DNA of 64,000 nucleotides. Source: Clostridium sp. CX1. Its GTDB lineage: Bacteria > Bacillota > Clostridia > Clostridiales > Clostridiaceae. This document shows positions 16,575 to 25,392 of this stretch, in pieces. The notes below the pieces were generated by a model. It was not told where the DNA came from. It did not search any database and was given only the letters and a program-made list of their open reading frames with translations. The position numbers and the translations under genes are program-made. The stretch's first letter is position 1; each line of letters starts with the position of its first letter. The stretch covers positions 117,124 through 181,123 of the forward strand of contig NZ_JAODOO010000008.1 in assembly GCF_025398335.1 (NCBI RefSeq), given 5' to 3'.

Positions 16575-16834
16575 AACTTAGAATAAAGATTAAAACTTTG
16601 TAGCCTGTGTGTGGGTAGATATGTAGTGCAACAGTTAGCTTCGAACAAGACTACAGCCTCTTATGTTGGCGAGTTTAAAAAGGATTCAAATTTTTCGGCT
16701 CTCGAAGAGACGCATTGAAAAATTTGACCTTTTTAAAAATCGAGCCAGCATTAGAGGCTGTTGTCGATGTGAGGGCTAACAGAGCACTACATAGCTACCT
16801 ACATACACAGGCTGCCAAGTCTAATTGCTAAGTT
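16575..16834. repeat. Long hairpin unit B, copy 1
   Basis: Arms pair from AACTTAG/CTAAGTT at the base through GCCTGTGTGTGGGTAG with its partner CTACCTACATACACAGGC, up to ACAGCCTCTTATGTTGGC with GCCAGCATTAGAGGCTGT. It shares GAGCCAGCATTAGA and, 15 bases on, GAGGGCT with unit A at the same spacing. The second copy at 32419-32530 lacks the upper stem. Confidence 0.75.
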
Positions 16835-16868
16835 CCCTTTGTGTTACCATCATACTTAATATGTGTAT

Positions 16869-17675
16869 TTATTGGCTGTAGATATCGTATCCAAACCACT
16901 TAATAGAAAGCTTAGTAAGAGTTCCATCTGCTTTTAATTCACTAAATGCCTTGTCAATTGCTTCTTTCAATTCTTTATCCTCTTTCTTTAAACCTATTCC
17001 TTGAGGTTCTTTAGTTAATCTTTCATTTAATATTTTATACCCACCACCGTCTTTTTTCATGTAATAGCCTCCAACTTGAGAGTCAACTACTATTGCTTCA
17101 ACTCTTCCTATAGATAAGTCATGGAAGGCTTCTGTTATTTTATCATATCTTTTTACCTCTTTAGTTCCTTCAAGCTTAGCTGCTGCCTGTTCCCCTGTAG
17201 ATCCTAGCTGACATCCAATTATTTTTCCTTTTAAGTCTTCCTTAGTATTTATACTGCTAGTATCCTTTTTAGTAACAATTATCTGACCGCCATCAATATA
17301 AGGAACTGAGAACTCTATCTCCTGTTTTCTAGCATCGGTAATACTTAATGCAGAAACTATTGCATTAAACTTTCCTGATTTAAGAGCTAAAATTATTCCA
17401 TTAAAATCTGTAGTTACAAATTCTGCTTTAACTCCCAATTTTTTAGCTAGCTCATTAGAAAAATCTATATCAAAACCAACTAAATTGTTTTTTTCATCTC
17501 TATACTCCATCGGTGGATATGAGTCGTCAAGTCCTATAGTTATTTTACCACTGTCTTTAATAGCCTGAAGTGAATTTACGTTTTTAGAACTAGTTGTCTC
17601 GGTACTTTTACCGCAGCCTGCAAAAACAGATACAGTCATTACTGCTGTTAAAATTAATGCTGATATTTTTTTCAT
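16869..17675 (-). CDS. Amino-acid ABC transporter substrate-binding lipoprotein, orphan
   Basis: A 268-residue family 3 extracellular solute-binding protein. The signal peptide ends in the lipobox VFAGC with the lipidated Cys at 21. The mature part has typical blocks: GKITIGLDDSYPPMEYRD, VGFDIDFSNELAKKLG, the FNAIVSALSITDARKQEIEFS segment and a C-terminal LTKLSIKWFG. These proteins bind polar amino acids, glutamine or cystine. No permease or ATPase gene is adjacent. The cysteine desulfidase locus is close by, so a cysteine or cystine ligand is conceivable but not shown. GAGGGGGA precedes the ATG and a good vegetative promoter lies upstream. Confidence 0.88.
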   Translation of the reverse strand: MKKISALILTAVMTVSVFAGCGKSTETTSSKNVNSLQAIKDSGKITIGLDDSYPPMEYRDEKNNLVGFDIDFSNELAKKLGVKAEFVTTDFNGIILALKSGKFNAIVSALSITDARKQEIEFSVPYIDGGQIIVTKKDTSSINTKEDLKGKIIGCQLGSTGEQAAAKLEGTKEVKRYDKITEAFHDLSIGRVEAIVVDSQVGGYYMKKDGGGYKILNERLTKEPQGIGLKKEDKELKEAIDKAFSELKADGTLTKLSIKWFGYDIYSQ

Positions 17676-17708
17676 TTTATTTTCCCCCTCATCATTTACT
17701 TGTTTATA

Positions 17709-17737
17709 ATTATACAGCTAAAATTATAATTATGCAA
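17709..17737 (-). promoter_or_regulatory. Vegetative promoter of the solute-binding lipoprotein gene
   Basis: On the minus strand TTGCAT (17737-17732), a 17-base spacer and TATAAT (17714-17709) match the sigma-A pattern, 34 bases before the start codon. Confidence 0.65.
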
Positions 17738-17747
17738 CATATTAATA

Positions 17748-17791
17748 AAAAATTTTATAAAAAAGGAACTAGCTTCTTCGCTAGCTCCTTT
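17748..17791 (-). terminator. Terminator of the 86-residue protein gene
   Basis: AAAGGAGCTAGC pairs with GCTAGTTCCTTT (one mismatch) around a short loop and is followed on the minus strand by TTTATAAAATTTTTT. Confidence 0.75.
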
Positions 17792-17863
17792 CCATATTGG
17801 ATCATTATGTATGGTTAATATAATTCTATCTATTAGATTATTTTTTCAAAACTATTTACAACA

Positions 17864-18124
17864 CTATATTTCCTTAGGAATAACTGCCACATTGTAATTC
17901 ATAGATAAATCCTTTAATAGAGGTCTTTCTTTGGTTATGCTTTGAACCTCTTCTAAATTCTTAGCAGTAAATATTACTGTTCCGCCTCTCCTATTGTATA
18001 CTCCTCCGCCAATCAAGTATCTGCTGGATTTAATATTGCCATTATTTACTCTTGTCCTACATATAGCTTCTTCTCTTTCTGCTGTTTTATAATTTATTCT
18101 TACAAAAATATTATAATTATCCAC
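17864..18124 (-). CDS. Small hypothetical protein
   Basis: An 86-residue soluble protein that I do not recognise. It has no signal peptide or membrane segment. A hydrophilic N-terminal half with several Arg residues leads to GGGVYNRRGGTVIFTAKNLEEVQSI, which looks like a small alpha/beta fold, and the C-terminus ends in VAVIPKEI. The start is GTG with an AGGTATAA spacer region behind GGGGG. It has its own terminator and is divergent from the DUF554 gene. Confidence 0.7.
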   Translation of the reverse strand: MDNYNIFVRINYKTAEREEAICRTRVNNGNIKSSRYLIGGGVYNRRGGTVIFTAKNLEEVQSITKERPLLKDLSMNYNVAVIPKEI

Positions 18125-18348
18125 TTATACCTACCCCCATAAGTTTCTTTGGGTAAAATCTATATTTTGATTATACCGAACATAGGTTCTGTTGTCAACT
18201 AAAAGTTATTAACCCTTCCCTCTATGTTTATTATTATGCAGTGAAAAATATGCATAATAAGTTAAATTATATTATGAAAGATTGTATTTATTTGATAAAA
18301 TATAACTAATTAATTTTTTTATAGTTGATTATAGGAGGGGGAACTAAT

Positions 18349-19035
18349 ATGTTAGGAACTATAGCAAACTTTTCTGCTATAATAATTGGAAGTATAATAG
18401 GCATACTATTCAAAAATGGTATACCAGAAAAGATTAGCAACACTATAATGCAGGGGTTAGGTTTATGTGTAATATTTATCGGTGTAACCGGTGCCATTAA
18501 AGGAAATAACATCCTTTTAATAATAATCTCTATAGTTGTAGGTGGATTTATTGGAGAACTAGTTGACTTAGATAATATGATTCAGAAGCTTGGAGATAAA
18601 ATTGAGAACAAATTCAAAGGAAAAGGAGTGAAGGTTTCTGAAGGTTTTGTAACTGCCAGTTTACTTTTTTGTGTAGGTTCCATGGCTATAGTCGGTGCTC
18701 TTGAAAGTGGATTAGAAGGAAATCATAAGATACTCTATGCTAAATCAATGCTCGATGGTGTATCTTCTATTATTTTTGCTTCTTCCCTAGGAATTGGAGT
18801 AATATTTTCATCAATTTCTGTTTTAATATATCAAGGTGCTATTACTATTGCTGCTTCTCTATTAAAGGGTGTCTTAATACAGTCTGTTGTAAATGAAATG
18901 ACCGCAATTGGAAGTATTTTAATTATAGGTATAGGCTTTAATATTCTTAATATAACAAAAATAAAAGCAGCTAATCTGCTGCCAGCAGTTTTTATACCGA
19001 TTATTTATCAAGTGCTAATTAATATTATAAAATGA
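18349..19035 (+). CDS. DUF554 family membrane protein
   Basis: A 228-residue membrane protein of the DUF554 (YdfK-like) family with about seven hydrophobic segments. Family blocks seen are MLGTIANFSAIIIGSIIGILF at the N-terminus, GFVTASLLFCVGSMAIVGALESGL in the middle and the KSMLDGVSSIIFASSLGIGV stretch. No function is established for the family. The start at 18349 is preceded by AGGAGG; a nearby ATA/ATG upstream falls in the ribosome binding region. Monocistronic. Confidence 0.85.
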   Translation: MLGTIANFSAIIIGSIIGILFKNGIPEKISNTIMQGLGLCVIFIGVTGAIKGNNILLIIISIVVGGFIGELVDLDNMIQKLGDKIENKFKGKGVKVSEGFVTASLLFCVGSMAIVGALESGLEGNHKILYAKSMLDGVSSIIFASSLGIGVIFSSISVLIYQGAITIAASLLKGVLIQSVVNEMTAIGSILIIGIGFNILNITKIKAANLLPAVFIPIIYQVLINIIK

Positions 19036-19131
19036 TATCTTATCATAGATAGTTGCCAGTGAAGTTAACTTGTTTTATTTTTTACTGACAACTGTCTATT
19101 AATAAGGAAAATAAACTTTAATAAAATATAT

Positions 19132-19797
19132 CTATGACACTACTTGCTGAAATAAATTATCAATCTTGTCTATGTATTCTAAAAAAATGCTTTCCACTTG
19201 GGCCTTTCTTCCATGAACTATCTTGTCAAAATAATCTCTATTTATTCTTTTATTAACTTGTCTATCCTTTTTTATAACCTTTTCCAAGTTATTATTATCT
19301 TTTCCTACAGTTACTTCATAAACTGCCACTCCTGCTGCTGCCCCTATTATTCCTATAACTATAGCATCAAGTATATTCTTTTTCACAATGGCCCCACCAG
19401 CAGCTCCAATTATAACTCCCAGTATAACCATAACTGTCTTTGACTTACTATTCCTATTCTCCTCTTTACTGTCTATAGGTATATCCTCTTCTGTTATATA
19501 CATTTTATTTTCCTCTACTTTTATAGGAGGAATATAAAGATTCTCCATTCTATTTTCAATTTCTATAGCATTTTTAATTGAATCCTCTGAATGAATTTTA
19601 TCTGTTAACTCTCCTTTTATATTCTCTATAAGTTTAAATCCTAATGCCTTTTTATAATCTGTTATATTGTCATACTCTTCTTCTAAAATCTCATTTATTT
19701 CTTTAATTGTAGTGCACTGCTTCAAGTCTGCATTTAGATTTTCATATAACTTGTCTGTAAACACCTGTAATTCCCTTTTAATAATAGTAAAATCCAT
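19132..19797 (-). CDS. Hypothetical membrane-associated protein with glycine-rich segment
   Basis: A 221-residue protein that I do not recognise. The first ~125 residues are helical and charged. Residues ~125-170 hold two short hydrophobic stretches rich in Gly and Ala (VILGVIIGAAGGAIV and IVIGIIGAAAGVAVYEV) around a KKNILDA turn, typical of a membrane-inserting helical hairpin. The C-terminal ~50 residues are again charged helix. The ATG at 19797 is used, with AGGGG eight bases upstream. It lies convergent to DUF554 and divergent from the second degV gene. Confidence 0.7.
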   Translation of the reverse strand: MDFTIIKRELQVFTDKLYENLNADLKQCTTIKEINEILEEEYDNITDYKKALGFKLIENIKGELTDKIHSEDSIKNAIEIENRMENLYIPPIKVEENKMYITEEDIPIDSKEENRNSKSKTVMVILGVIIGAAGGAIVKKNILDAIVIGIIGAAAGVAVYEVTVGKDNNNLEKVIKKDRQVNKRINRDYFDKIVHGRKAQVESIFLEYIDKIDNLFQQVVS

Positions 19798-19937
19798 ACT
19801 CCTCACCCCTTCTTACTGAAACAAAATTACTTACATCTATAGTTTTTATGATATCATTTTATTTAGTTAAAATAAACATATTTTGGATTTTACAAATAGT
19901 ACTTATTTAGTTATTTAGGCTTAGTATTCTTTGTGCA

Positions 19938-19991
19938 TATCAATATTGACATATATCAGTATTGATAATAACCTATTACATGAGATATAAT
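19938..19991 (+). promoter_or_regulatory. Promoter of the second degV gene with twin palindromic operator
   Basis: TATCAATATTGACA (19938-19951) and TATCAGTATTGATA (19954-19967) are 16 bp apart start to start, the same spacing as before the first degV gene. TTGATA at 19962-19967 serves as -35 and TATAAT at 19986-19991 as -10 with an 18-base spacer. An operator overlapping the -35 box suggests repression. Confidence 0.65.
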
Positions 19992-20016
19992 ATATTTGTA
20001 AGTAAGGAGGTATATA

Positions 20017-20862
20017 ATGGTTAAAGTTGCGTTAGTTACAGATAGTACATCTGATTTAGAAAAAAGTATAATAGATAAGTATGACATAAAGGTACTTCCT
20101 CTGAGAATCGTATACAAAGATAGAGAGTATATAGATAGAGTAACTATAACTCCAAAAGAAGTTTACAATAGTTTAGATAAGGAAATTCCTCATACTTCTC
20201 TGCCTTCTATGGAGGACATTGAAAACCTTTTTCAAGAATTAGAAAAGGAAGAATACACTCATGTTATTTGTGTGCCTATCTCTTCCGGCTTGTCTGGTAC
20301 TTATAATACAATAAAACTTGTAAGTGAAAATCATCCAAAGTTAACTACTACCGTATTCGACTCAAAGGCTCTTACCCTTGGTACTGGAGCTATTATAATA
20401 AAATGTGCTGAATTATTGCATCAAGGAAAAAGCTATGAGGAAATTGTAGAGTTGCTTCCAAAAATTAGAGATAGCATCTCAGTTTTCTATGTAGTAGATA
20501 CGCTAAAATATCTTATTAAAGGTGGTAGGATAGGGAAAGTTTCTGGTACAGTAGGTGAGTTATTAAATATCAAACCTATAATATCCATAGACTCCGATGG
20601 CGTATACTATACTTATACAAAGGTTAGAGGAAAGAAAAAAGCACTAAATAAGTTATCAGAGATAGCGGAAGAAATTTTGTTAAAAACTAAAAGCAGAGTA
20701 TGGGTTATGCACGGAGCAGCAGAAGAGGAAGGAACCAAAATTTATGAATTCTTTTCTAAGAATCCAAATGTAACCTACTTAGGCTTCGGAGACATAAGTC
20801 CTGTAGCTGGTGTTCATACCGGTCCTGGACTTATTGGAATAGTAGTAATGCATGAAATATAG
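20017..20862 (+). CDS. DegV family fatty-acid-binding protein, second paralogue
   Basis: A 281-residue DegV/FakB-like protein, closely similar to the product of 1527-2378 along its whole length. Shared blocks include KVLPLRIVYKDREY, TSLPSMEDIE, SSGLSGTYN, GGRIGKVSGTVGELLNIKPI and the C-terminal SPVAGVHTGPG. Multiple FakB paralogues in one genome usually differ in the acyl chain they prefer. AAGGAGG precedes the ATG. Monocistronic, unlike the first copy, which is paired with padR. Confidence 0.88.
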   Translation: MVKVALVTDSTSDLEKSIIDKYDIKVLPLRIVYKDREYIDRVTITPKEVYNSLDKEIPHTSLPSMEDIENLFQELEKEEYTHVICVPISSGLSGTYNTIKLVSENHPKLTTTVFDSKALTLGTGAIIIKCAELLHQGKSYEEIVELLPKIRDSISVFYVVDTLKYLIKGGRIGKVSGTVGELLNIKPIISIDSDGVYYTYTKVRGKKKALNKLSEIAEEILLKTKSRVWVMHGAAEEEGTKIYEFFSKNPNVTYLGFGDISPVAGVHTGPGLIGIVVMHEI

Positions 20863-20890
20863 GGTTTCTAATGAAACCCTATATTTATTT
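20857..20890 (+). terminator. Terminator of the second degV gene
   Basis: A 12-bp perfect stem (ATATAGGGTTTC with GAAACCCTATAT), 4-base loop, followed by TTATTT. It overlaps the last two codons. Confidence 0.85.
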
Positions 20891-21116
20891 AGCAAGATTT
20901 AGCTATTAAATTCACGCATGGTAAAAACTAGCATTAAATTATATTACATTGGGTATAATTATAATCTATATACTAATATAAAATAACATTTACATTTTAA
21001 TACACTGAAAATTCAAGGATTCTATTTTATCCATAGCTTATAAACAGCAAATGTCTAAAATACTCCGCAGAAATTTTGAACTTTTAGTTAATATACGTTT
21101 TTTTGTCAAATAGTAC

Positions 21117-21146
21117 TTGAAAAGTTGTGTTCATAGTTTTTATAAT
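21117..21146 (+). promoter_or_regulatory. Promoter in the 320-base gap before the AI-2E family gene
   Basis: TTGAAA, an 18-base spacer and TATAAT fit a vegetative promoter 58 bases before the start codon. The rest of the gap 20891-21116 is plain AT-rich sequence in which I see no gene, riboswitch or repeat. Confidence 0.55.
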
Positions 21147-21203
21147 AAATTGTACGTTGCGTAATTACAGCAAAATTTTCTAGCAAACTTAAGGAGAAGT
21201 TTT

Positions 21204-22217
21204 ATGAGTTTTTTAAAAGATTTTTTTTCCAGGGAATCCACTAAAAGAGTTTTGTTTTTTATCGTCATTATTTTGTGCTTTTATGCTGCTAAATCATTAA
21301 TTGATCTATTTTTATTAACATTCTTACTTACCTTTCTTATGAACAGCCTTCATGGCTTAGTTGTAAGACAGTTAAAAAAGATAACAGTGGTAAAAGAAAA
21401 GCTTATCACAGTGGTTCTATATGCACTTTTATTTGCCTCTATAGTTTTATTAATAGTTAAGTATATACCGGTGCTTGTAACTCAAAGTAGATTTATAATA
21501 AACCAAGCTGCAGACTTTGATTTCTCCACAGATCCAGACACTGATGTAATACAAAGATACCTAATGGCTATGTTCCAACAAATTGATTTACAGAGTTACT
21601 TAAAGTCAGGTTTTAATTTTACTGTTCAATTAGCCACAGATATAGGAAAATGGAGCATAAATCTTTTTATTGCTATTATGCTAAGCTTATTTTTTATGTT
21701 GGAAAAGAAAAAGATACTAAACTTTTTGGAAAAATTTAAAACTAGTAAAATATCCGGAGTATACAAATACTTCGCATACTTTGGTCATAATTTTTTAAAT
21801 TCCTTTGGAAAGGTAATTCAGGCTCAAATTGTTATAGCTTTTGTAAATACCATTATATCCGTAGTAATGCTTTATATTCTTAAATTCCCTCAGTTAATTA
21901 CTTTAGGATTTATGATATTCATATTGAGCCTGATTCCGGTAGCAGGAGTGATAGTTTCACTTATCCCCCTTACACTAATTGCATTCAAAATTGGCGGTCT
22001 TACTAAAGTTTTTTATGTTTTAGTGTTAGTTGCGGTGATTCATGCCTTTGAAAGTTACGTATTAAATCCAAAGCTTATGTCTGCAAAGGTTGAGCTTCCT
22101 ATATTCTTTACCTTTGTAATACTTATAGCATCAGAACATTTTATGGGAGTTTGGGGACTTTTAATAGGTATTCCTTTAGTTATGTTTATCCTGGATCTGT
22201 TAGAGGTAAAAATCTAA
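21204..22217 (+). CDS. AI-2E family (PerM/YdbI-like) membrane transporter
   Basis: A 337-residue membrane protein with about eight hydrophobic segments: two near the N-terminus, a long extracytoplasmic middle (~85-155) and a C-terminal bundle. Family markers are the LSLFFMLEKKKI turn, the FGKVIQAQIVIAFVNTIISVVMLYIL stretch, SLIPVAGVIVSLIPL and the C-terminal GVWGLLIGIPLVMFILDLL. Homologues export quorum-sensing autoinducer-2 or act as Na+/H+ exchangers, so the substrate stays open. AAGGAG precedes the ATG. Confidence 0.82.
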   Translation: MSFLKDFFSRESTKRVLFFIVIILCFYAAKSLIDLFLLTFLLTFLMNSLHGLVVRQLKKITVVKEKLITVVLYALLFASIVLLIVKYIPVLVTQSRFIINQAADFDFSTDPDTDVIQRYLMAMFQQIDLQSYLKSGFNFTVQLATDIGKWSINLFIAIMLSLFFMLEKKKILNFLEKFKTSKISGVYKYFAYFGHNFLNSFGKVIQAQIVIAFVNTIISVVMLYILKFPQLITLGFMIFILSLIPVAGVIVSLIPLTLIAFKIGGLTKVFYVLVLVAVIHAFESYVLNPKLMSAKVELPIFFTFVILIASEHFMGVWGLLIGIPLVMFILDLLEVKI

Positions 22218-22289
22218 GGGTAAAACATAAAATAATACTAAATACTTTTTAGAGATAACTTTAACACTGAACGATAATTATTTGTATAA

Positions 22290-22332
22290 AAATAGCATCC
22301 CGCAGCATTCTAACAGCGGGATGCTATTTTAT
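22290..22332. terminator. Bidirectional terminator between the AI-2E gene and the HD-GYP gene
   Basis: A 14-bp perfect stem (AAATAGCATCCCGC with GCGGGATGCTATTT), 12-base loop, followed by TATTT on the plus strand and by a T-rich run on the minus strand. Confidence 0.88.
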
Positions 22333-22354
22333 TTACCAAAAAAGGAAAAACCTT

Positions 22355-23401
22355 TTAGCTATTTTCTACAGCAATAATAGTAATATTTTTCAAGTTGGTA
22401 TCGTAAGTCAAATCATAGATCTTGTTATTTTCCAAATTTCTCACCTTTGGACGTGTAGAACAATGCTCATTATTTTCAATTACTATAACCTTTTCTCCAT
22501 TGCTAAGCCTTAATATTGAACCTAAAGGATAGGGTGCAACCCTTCTAAGGAATACTTTAACTAGTTTGGGATCAAAAATCAGTCCGTTATTTGCCATTAT
22601 ATATTCAATAGCATCAGAGGGAATATAAGCTTTTTTATCGGCCTTTTCACTAATAAGATTATCGTAAGCATCGCAAAGACATATTATTCTTCCGAACTGG
22701 GATATATCTTCTCCCTTTTTCCCATCTGGATATCCTTTACCATCAAAACGCTCATGGTGTTGAAGAACTCCCACGTAGGTAGTTACCGGTATATTATAAT
22801 GCTGTTTTATATATCTGTATCCTTTTTCTGCGTGACTGTGGATTAAAGCTTCCTCTTCTTTGGTAAGTTGTTCCTCTTTATTCAGTAAATTTATAGGTAT
22901 AAATACCTTTCCAATGTCGTGAAGAAGTGCAGAGGCTACCAATTTTTCAATCTTTCTATTATCAAGATGCATCGCAATGCCGATAACAGAAGATAACACT
23001 GCCACGTTTACAGAATGGCTGTATATATAATCATCAAAAGTTTTTATGTCTACCATATTTATCATTATACTCTTGTTATTTACTATCTCTAAAATTATAC
23101 TTTTAGCCAAGTATTCAACTGTATTTAAAGCTTTAACAATATCCCCAGGCTGATTATATAGATTTTTCATTGATTTTACTGCATGAATTCTTAATTCGTC
23201 TGATATTACATTTTTAACTACTATATCATGGGATACTGTATCCTCAATATATACCCCATTAATTCCTACCTTAACAAGTCCCTGTATATATTCGTTATTT
23301 AATATTACATCCTTTGCAAGCAGTACAATTCCATCACTGGAGTAGATATTTCTTCCAAGCTTCATTCCCTCGTGCAAGCAAAAAGTAGGAACATAACGCA
23401 T
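22355..23401 (-). CDS. HD-GYP domain phosphodiesterase, probable c-di-GMP hydrolase
   Basis: A 348-residue protein. Residues 1-60 form a small N-terminal domain (MRYVPTFCLHEGMKLGRNIY) found in many clostridial HD-GYP proteins. The catalytic domain follows, with H161-D162 in HDIGK, the H215-H216 pair, and the GYP motif in DGKGYPDG around 223-225. The metal ligands look complete, so it should hydrolyse cyclic di-GMP. A C-terminal ~60-residue beta-rich tail follows. A paralogue with the same architecture is at 62720-63829. The ATG follows GGAGGG at 10 bases. Monocistronic. Confidence 0.9.
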   Translation of the reverse strand: MRYVPTFCLHEGMKLGRNIYSSDGIVLLAKDVILNNEYIQGLVKVGINGVYIEDTVSHDIVVKNVISDELRIHAVKSMKNLYNQPGDIVKALNTVEYLAKSIILEIVNNKSIMINMVDIKTFDDYIYSHSVNVAVLSSVIGIAMHLDNRKIEKLVASALLHDIGKVFIPINLLNKEEQLTKEEEALIHSHAEKGYRYIKQHYNIPVTTYVGVLQHHERFDGKGYPDGKKGEDISQFGRIICLCDAYDNLISEKADKKAYIPSDAIEYIMANNGLIFDPKLVKVFLRRVAPYPLGSILRLSNGEKVIVIENNEHCSTRPKVRNLENNKIYDLTYDTNLKNITIIAVENS

Positions 23402-23693
23402 AGTGTCATTTCCCTCCTTTATTGATAATTATGTTATTACTTATGCATCTACAATTACTCTTTAAGCAACTATATTGCAAAAATCATCAATCAAAACACT
23501 TTGATTATTTATGCTATAAATATATTATCGTAAAATACATACTTTCCTTTATTTTAATTAGACCAAATTTTAAATTAAAAAGCACTTATCTATAAAGAAT
23601 CTGAAATGTACTTTACCTTTTTAGATTTAAATACTTAAACACTAAAAAGACGGCTACATCAAAATTGTTTATAAATAAATGCTTATATAAAAG

Positions 23694-24125
23694 TTATTCT
23701 ATGACAATTTCATCCTCTGGCTTGATCCAACCACCCTGTAGTACCTTAGCAAATATACCTTCTCTAGGCATAATACAGTCTCCTACTTGACTGCGGATTG
23801 CACAGCCCTGATGACACTCTTTTCCTATTTGTGTTACCTCCATTAGTACTTCCCCAACTTTAAACTTAGTTCCAACAGGAAGCTCATATAATATAATACC
23901 CTCTGTTGTTAGGTTTTCTGCAAATTTTCCACTGCAAAGCCCCTCTACACCTTTAGCCTTCATCTTATCTATACTCTCCTGAGCAAGAAGACTAACTTGT
24001 CTATGCCACTCGCCAGAGTGGGCATCTCCTTCTAATCCATGATTTTCCCTAAAATACCCCTTCTCAATTGGATGTTTTATTACTCCTTTTTTCTCACTAA
24101 TGTTAACTGCTAAAACTCTAGCCAT
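23694..24125 (-). CDS. MOSC domain protein
   Basis: A 143-residue single-domain MOSC protein, related to the C-terminal domain of molybdenum cofactor sulfurase. A conserved Cys lies in GKECHQGCAIRSQVGDCIM and the LEGDAHSG motif is present. Such stand-alone MOSC proteins are thought to handle sulfur for molybdopterin or tungstopterin enzymes. It is the last gene of a five-gene operon (mogA-like, permease, ATPase, moaC, MOSC). GGAGGG precedes the ATG. Confidence 0.88.
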   Translation of the reverse strand: MARVLAVNISEKKGVIKHPIEKGYFRENHGLEGDAHSGEWHRQVSLLAQESIDKMKAKGVEGLCSGKFAENLTTEGIILYELPVGTKFKVGEVLMEVTQIGKECHQGCAIRSQVGDCIMPREGIFAKVLQGGWIKPEDEIVIE

Positions 24126-24171
24126 ATTAACCCTCCATTTCTTTTATATAGATAGTATCTAATTTTGGAGA

Positions 24172-24654
24172 TTATCTGTCTACATTCCTTTGAAAGTCTC
24201 CAGATTTCCCCCCACTTTTCTTTACTAACATGATATTTGATATAGTCATTTCTCTATCTACAGCCTTGCACATATCGTAGATAGTAAGGGCTGCTACGGA
24301 CACTGCTGTTAGCGCCTCCATTTCTATTCCTGTTTTCCCTACAGTTTTGGTTTTTGCTTCTATATCTATCTTCAAGCCTTCTAAATCTATTTTAAAGGCA
24401 ATATCACAGCCTGAAATATTTATTGGGTGACACATAGGAATAATGTTTGGTGTACTCTTAGCACCCATTATACCTCCCACCTGAGCCACAGAAAGAACAT
24501 CTCCTTTTTTAATGGTTCCTTCCATAATTCTCTCAATTGTTTCTCTTTTCATGTGTATAGATCCTATGGCTACTGCTTCTCTTTCCGTGTCCTCTTTTTT
24601 ACTAACATCTACCATCTTGGCTCTTCCTTGTTCATTTATATGAGTAAATTCCAA
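24172..24654 (-). CDS. moaC: Cyclic pyranopterin monophosphate synthase MoaC
   Basis: A 160-residue MoaC. It converts the MoaA product to cyclic pyranopterin monophosphate in molybdenum/tungsten cofactor synthesis. Family signatures are [16 protein letters not shown] at the N-terminus, the MCHPI block and the C-terminal [25 protein letters not shown]. The start is TTG, two bases past the stop of the upstream ATPase gene, with AGGGGG as ribosome binding site. The moaA and moaE genes are not in the window. Confidence 0.93.
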   Translation of the reverse strand: MEFTHINEQGRAKMVDVSKKEDTEREAVAIGSIHMKRETIERIMEGTIKKGDVLSVAQVGGIMGAKSTPNIIPMCHPINISGCDIAFKIDLEGLKIDIEAKTKTVGKTGIEMEALTAVSVAALTIYDMCKAVDREMTISNIMLVKKSGGKSGDFQRNVDR

Positions 24655-24656
24655 TA

Positions 24657-25358
24657 CTAATTCCCCCTATTCAACACCGTTTTTACCAGTGGATGTTCTG
24701 GATTCTTAAAGACTTTGGTTTTACTGCCGCTTTCAATTACTTTTCCTTTATCCATAAATATGACATAATCTGCAATTCTTTCAGCTTGATACATATCGTG
24801 AGTGACCATGATTACAGTTCTATTATTCGACGTCATATCTTTGATTAGCTTTTCAGCCTCTAAAGTACTTTCCACATCCATTGCAGCAGTAGGCTCATCT
24901 AAAATCGAAAGTTCTGTTTCTAAAACAGCTGCCCTTATTATAGCAGTTTTTGCAGCTTCTCCTCCAGATATATTTCTTACATTTTTGGAAAATAGTTTGT
25001 CAATATGAAAATAATTCATGTATTTCTTCACTCTAAAGTGAATATCCTCTTTATTTATCTTTCTATACTTTAAGCCACTTATTATATTTTCAAGCACAGT
25101 GCTGTTAAACAAATAAGGACTTTGAGTCACTATTGAAATATTTTTCCTTATACTATTTATTCTTGACTCCCCATTATAAAGAATACTTCCTCTGTCTAAG
25201 GTATTAATACCAGCAATACAGTTTAATAGCGTACTTTTTCCACTGCCATTAAGACCTAGTACTACATACACTTTTCCGCCTAAAAAGCTTAATTCATCTA
25301 TACCTAAAACTTTTCTTCCGTCATATTCTTTAAACGCTCCCTTTATATGAACCTGCAT
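24657..25358 (-). CDS. Tungstate-type ABC transporter ATP-binding protein
   Basis: A 233-residue ABC ATPase with Walker [10 protein letters not shown] near residue 33, the signature [11 protein letters not shown], Walker [13 protein letters not shown] and the switch His in VTHDMY. It follows the TupB-like permease gene and precedes moaC, so it probably energises tungstate (or molybdate) import for the cofactor made by the same operon. The ATG at 25358 is used because GGAGGG precedes it; a TTG four codons earlier is inside the site. Confidence 0.85.
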   Translation of the reverse strand: MQVHIKGAFKEYDGRKVLGIDELSFLGGKVYVVLGLNGSGKSTLLNCIAGINTLDRGSILYNGESRINSIRKNISIVTQSPYLFNSTVLENIISGLKYRKINKEDIHFRVKKYMNYFHIDKLFSKNVRNISGGEAAKTAIIRAAVLETELSILDEPTAAMDVESTLEAEKLIKDMTSNNRTVIMVTHDMYQAERIADYVIFMDKGKVIESGSKTKVFKNPEHPLVKTVLNRGN

Positions 25359-25392
25359 TTTACCCTCCAAAGCTAAAACAAAGAATTTTTTA

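Larger units (their letters stand above)
15973..16848. mobile_element. Non-coding two-hairpin element, copy 1
   Basis: An 876-bp block that explains most of the gap between the activator gene and the next gene. It consists of a ~250-bp imperfect palindrome (unit A), a ~345-bp AT-rich spacer and a ~260-bp imperfect palindrome (unit B). Its ends form an imperfect terminal inverted repeat (GCGTAACAAAAG at the left, the complement of GGTAACACAAAG at the right). Nearly the whole block recurs in reverse orientation at 32406-33141. No open frame looks like a gene. This suggests a non-autonomous (MITE-like) element or a structured-RNA locus. No family was recognised and no target-site duplication was obvious. 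Confidence 0.6.

Noticed and set aside
15973..16848. Reading the hairpin element as a CRISPR array or an integron attC array
   Set aside because: There are no short direct repeats with regular spacers, no cas or integrase genes, and the units are long palindromes with related arms.
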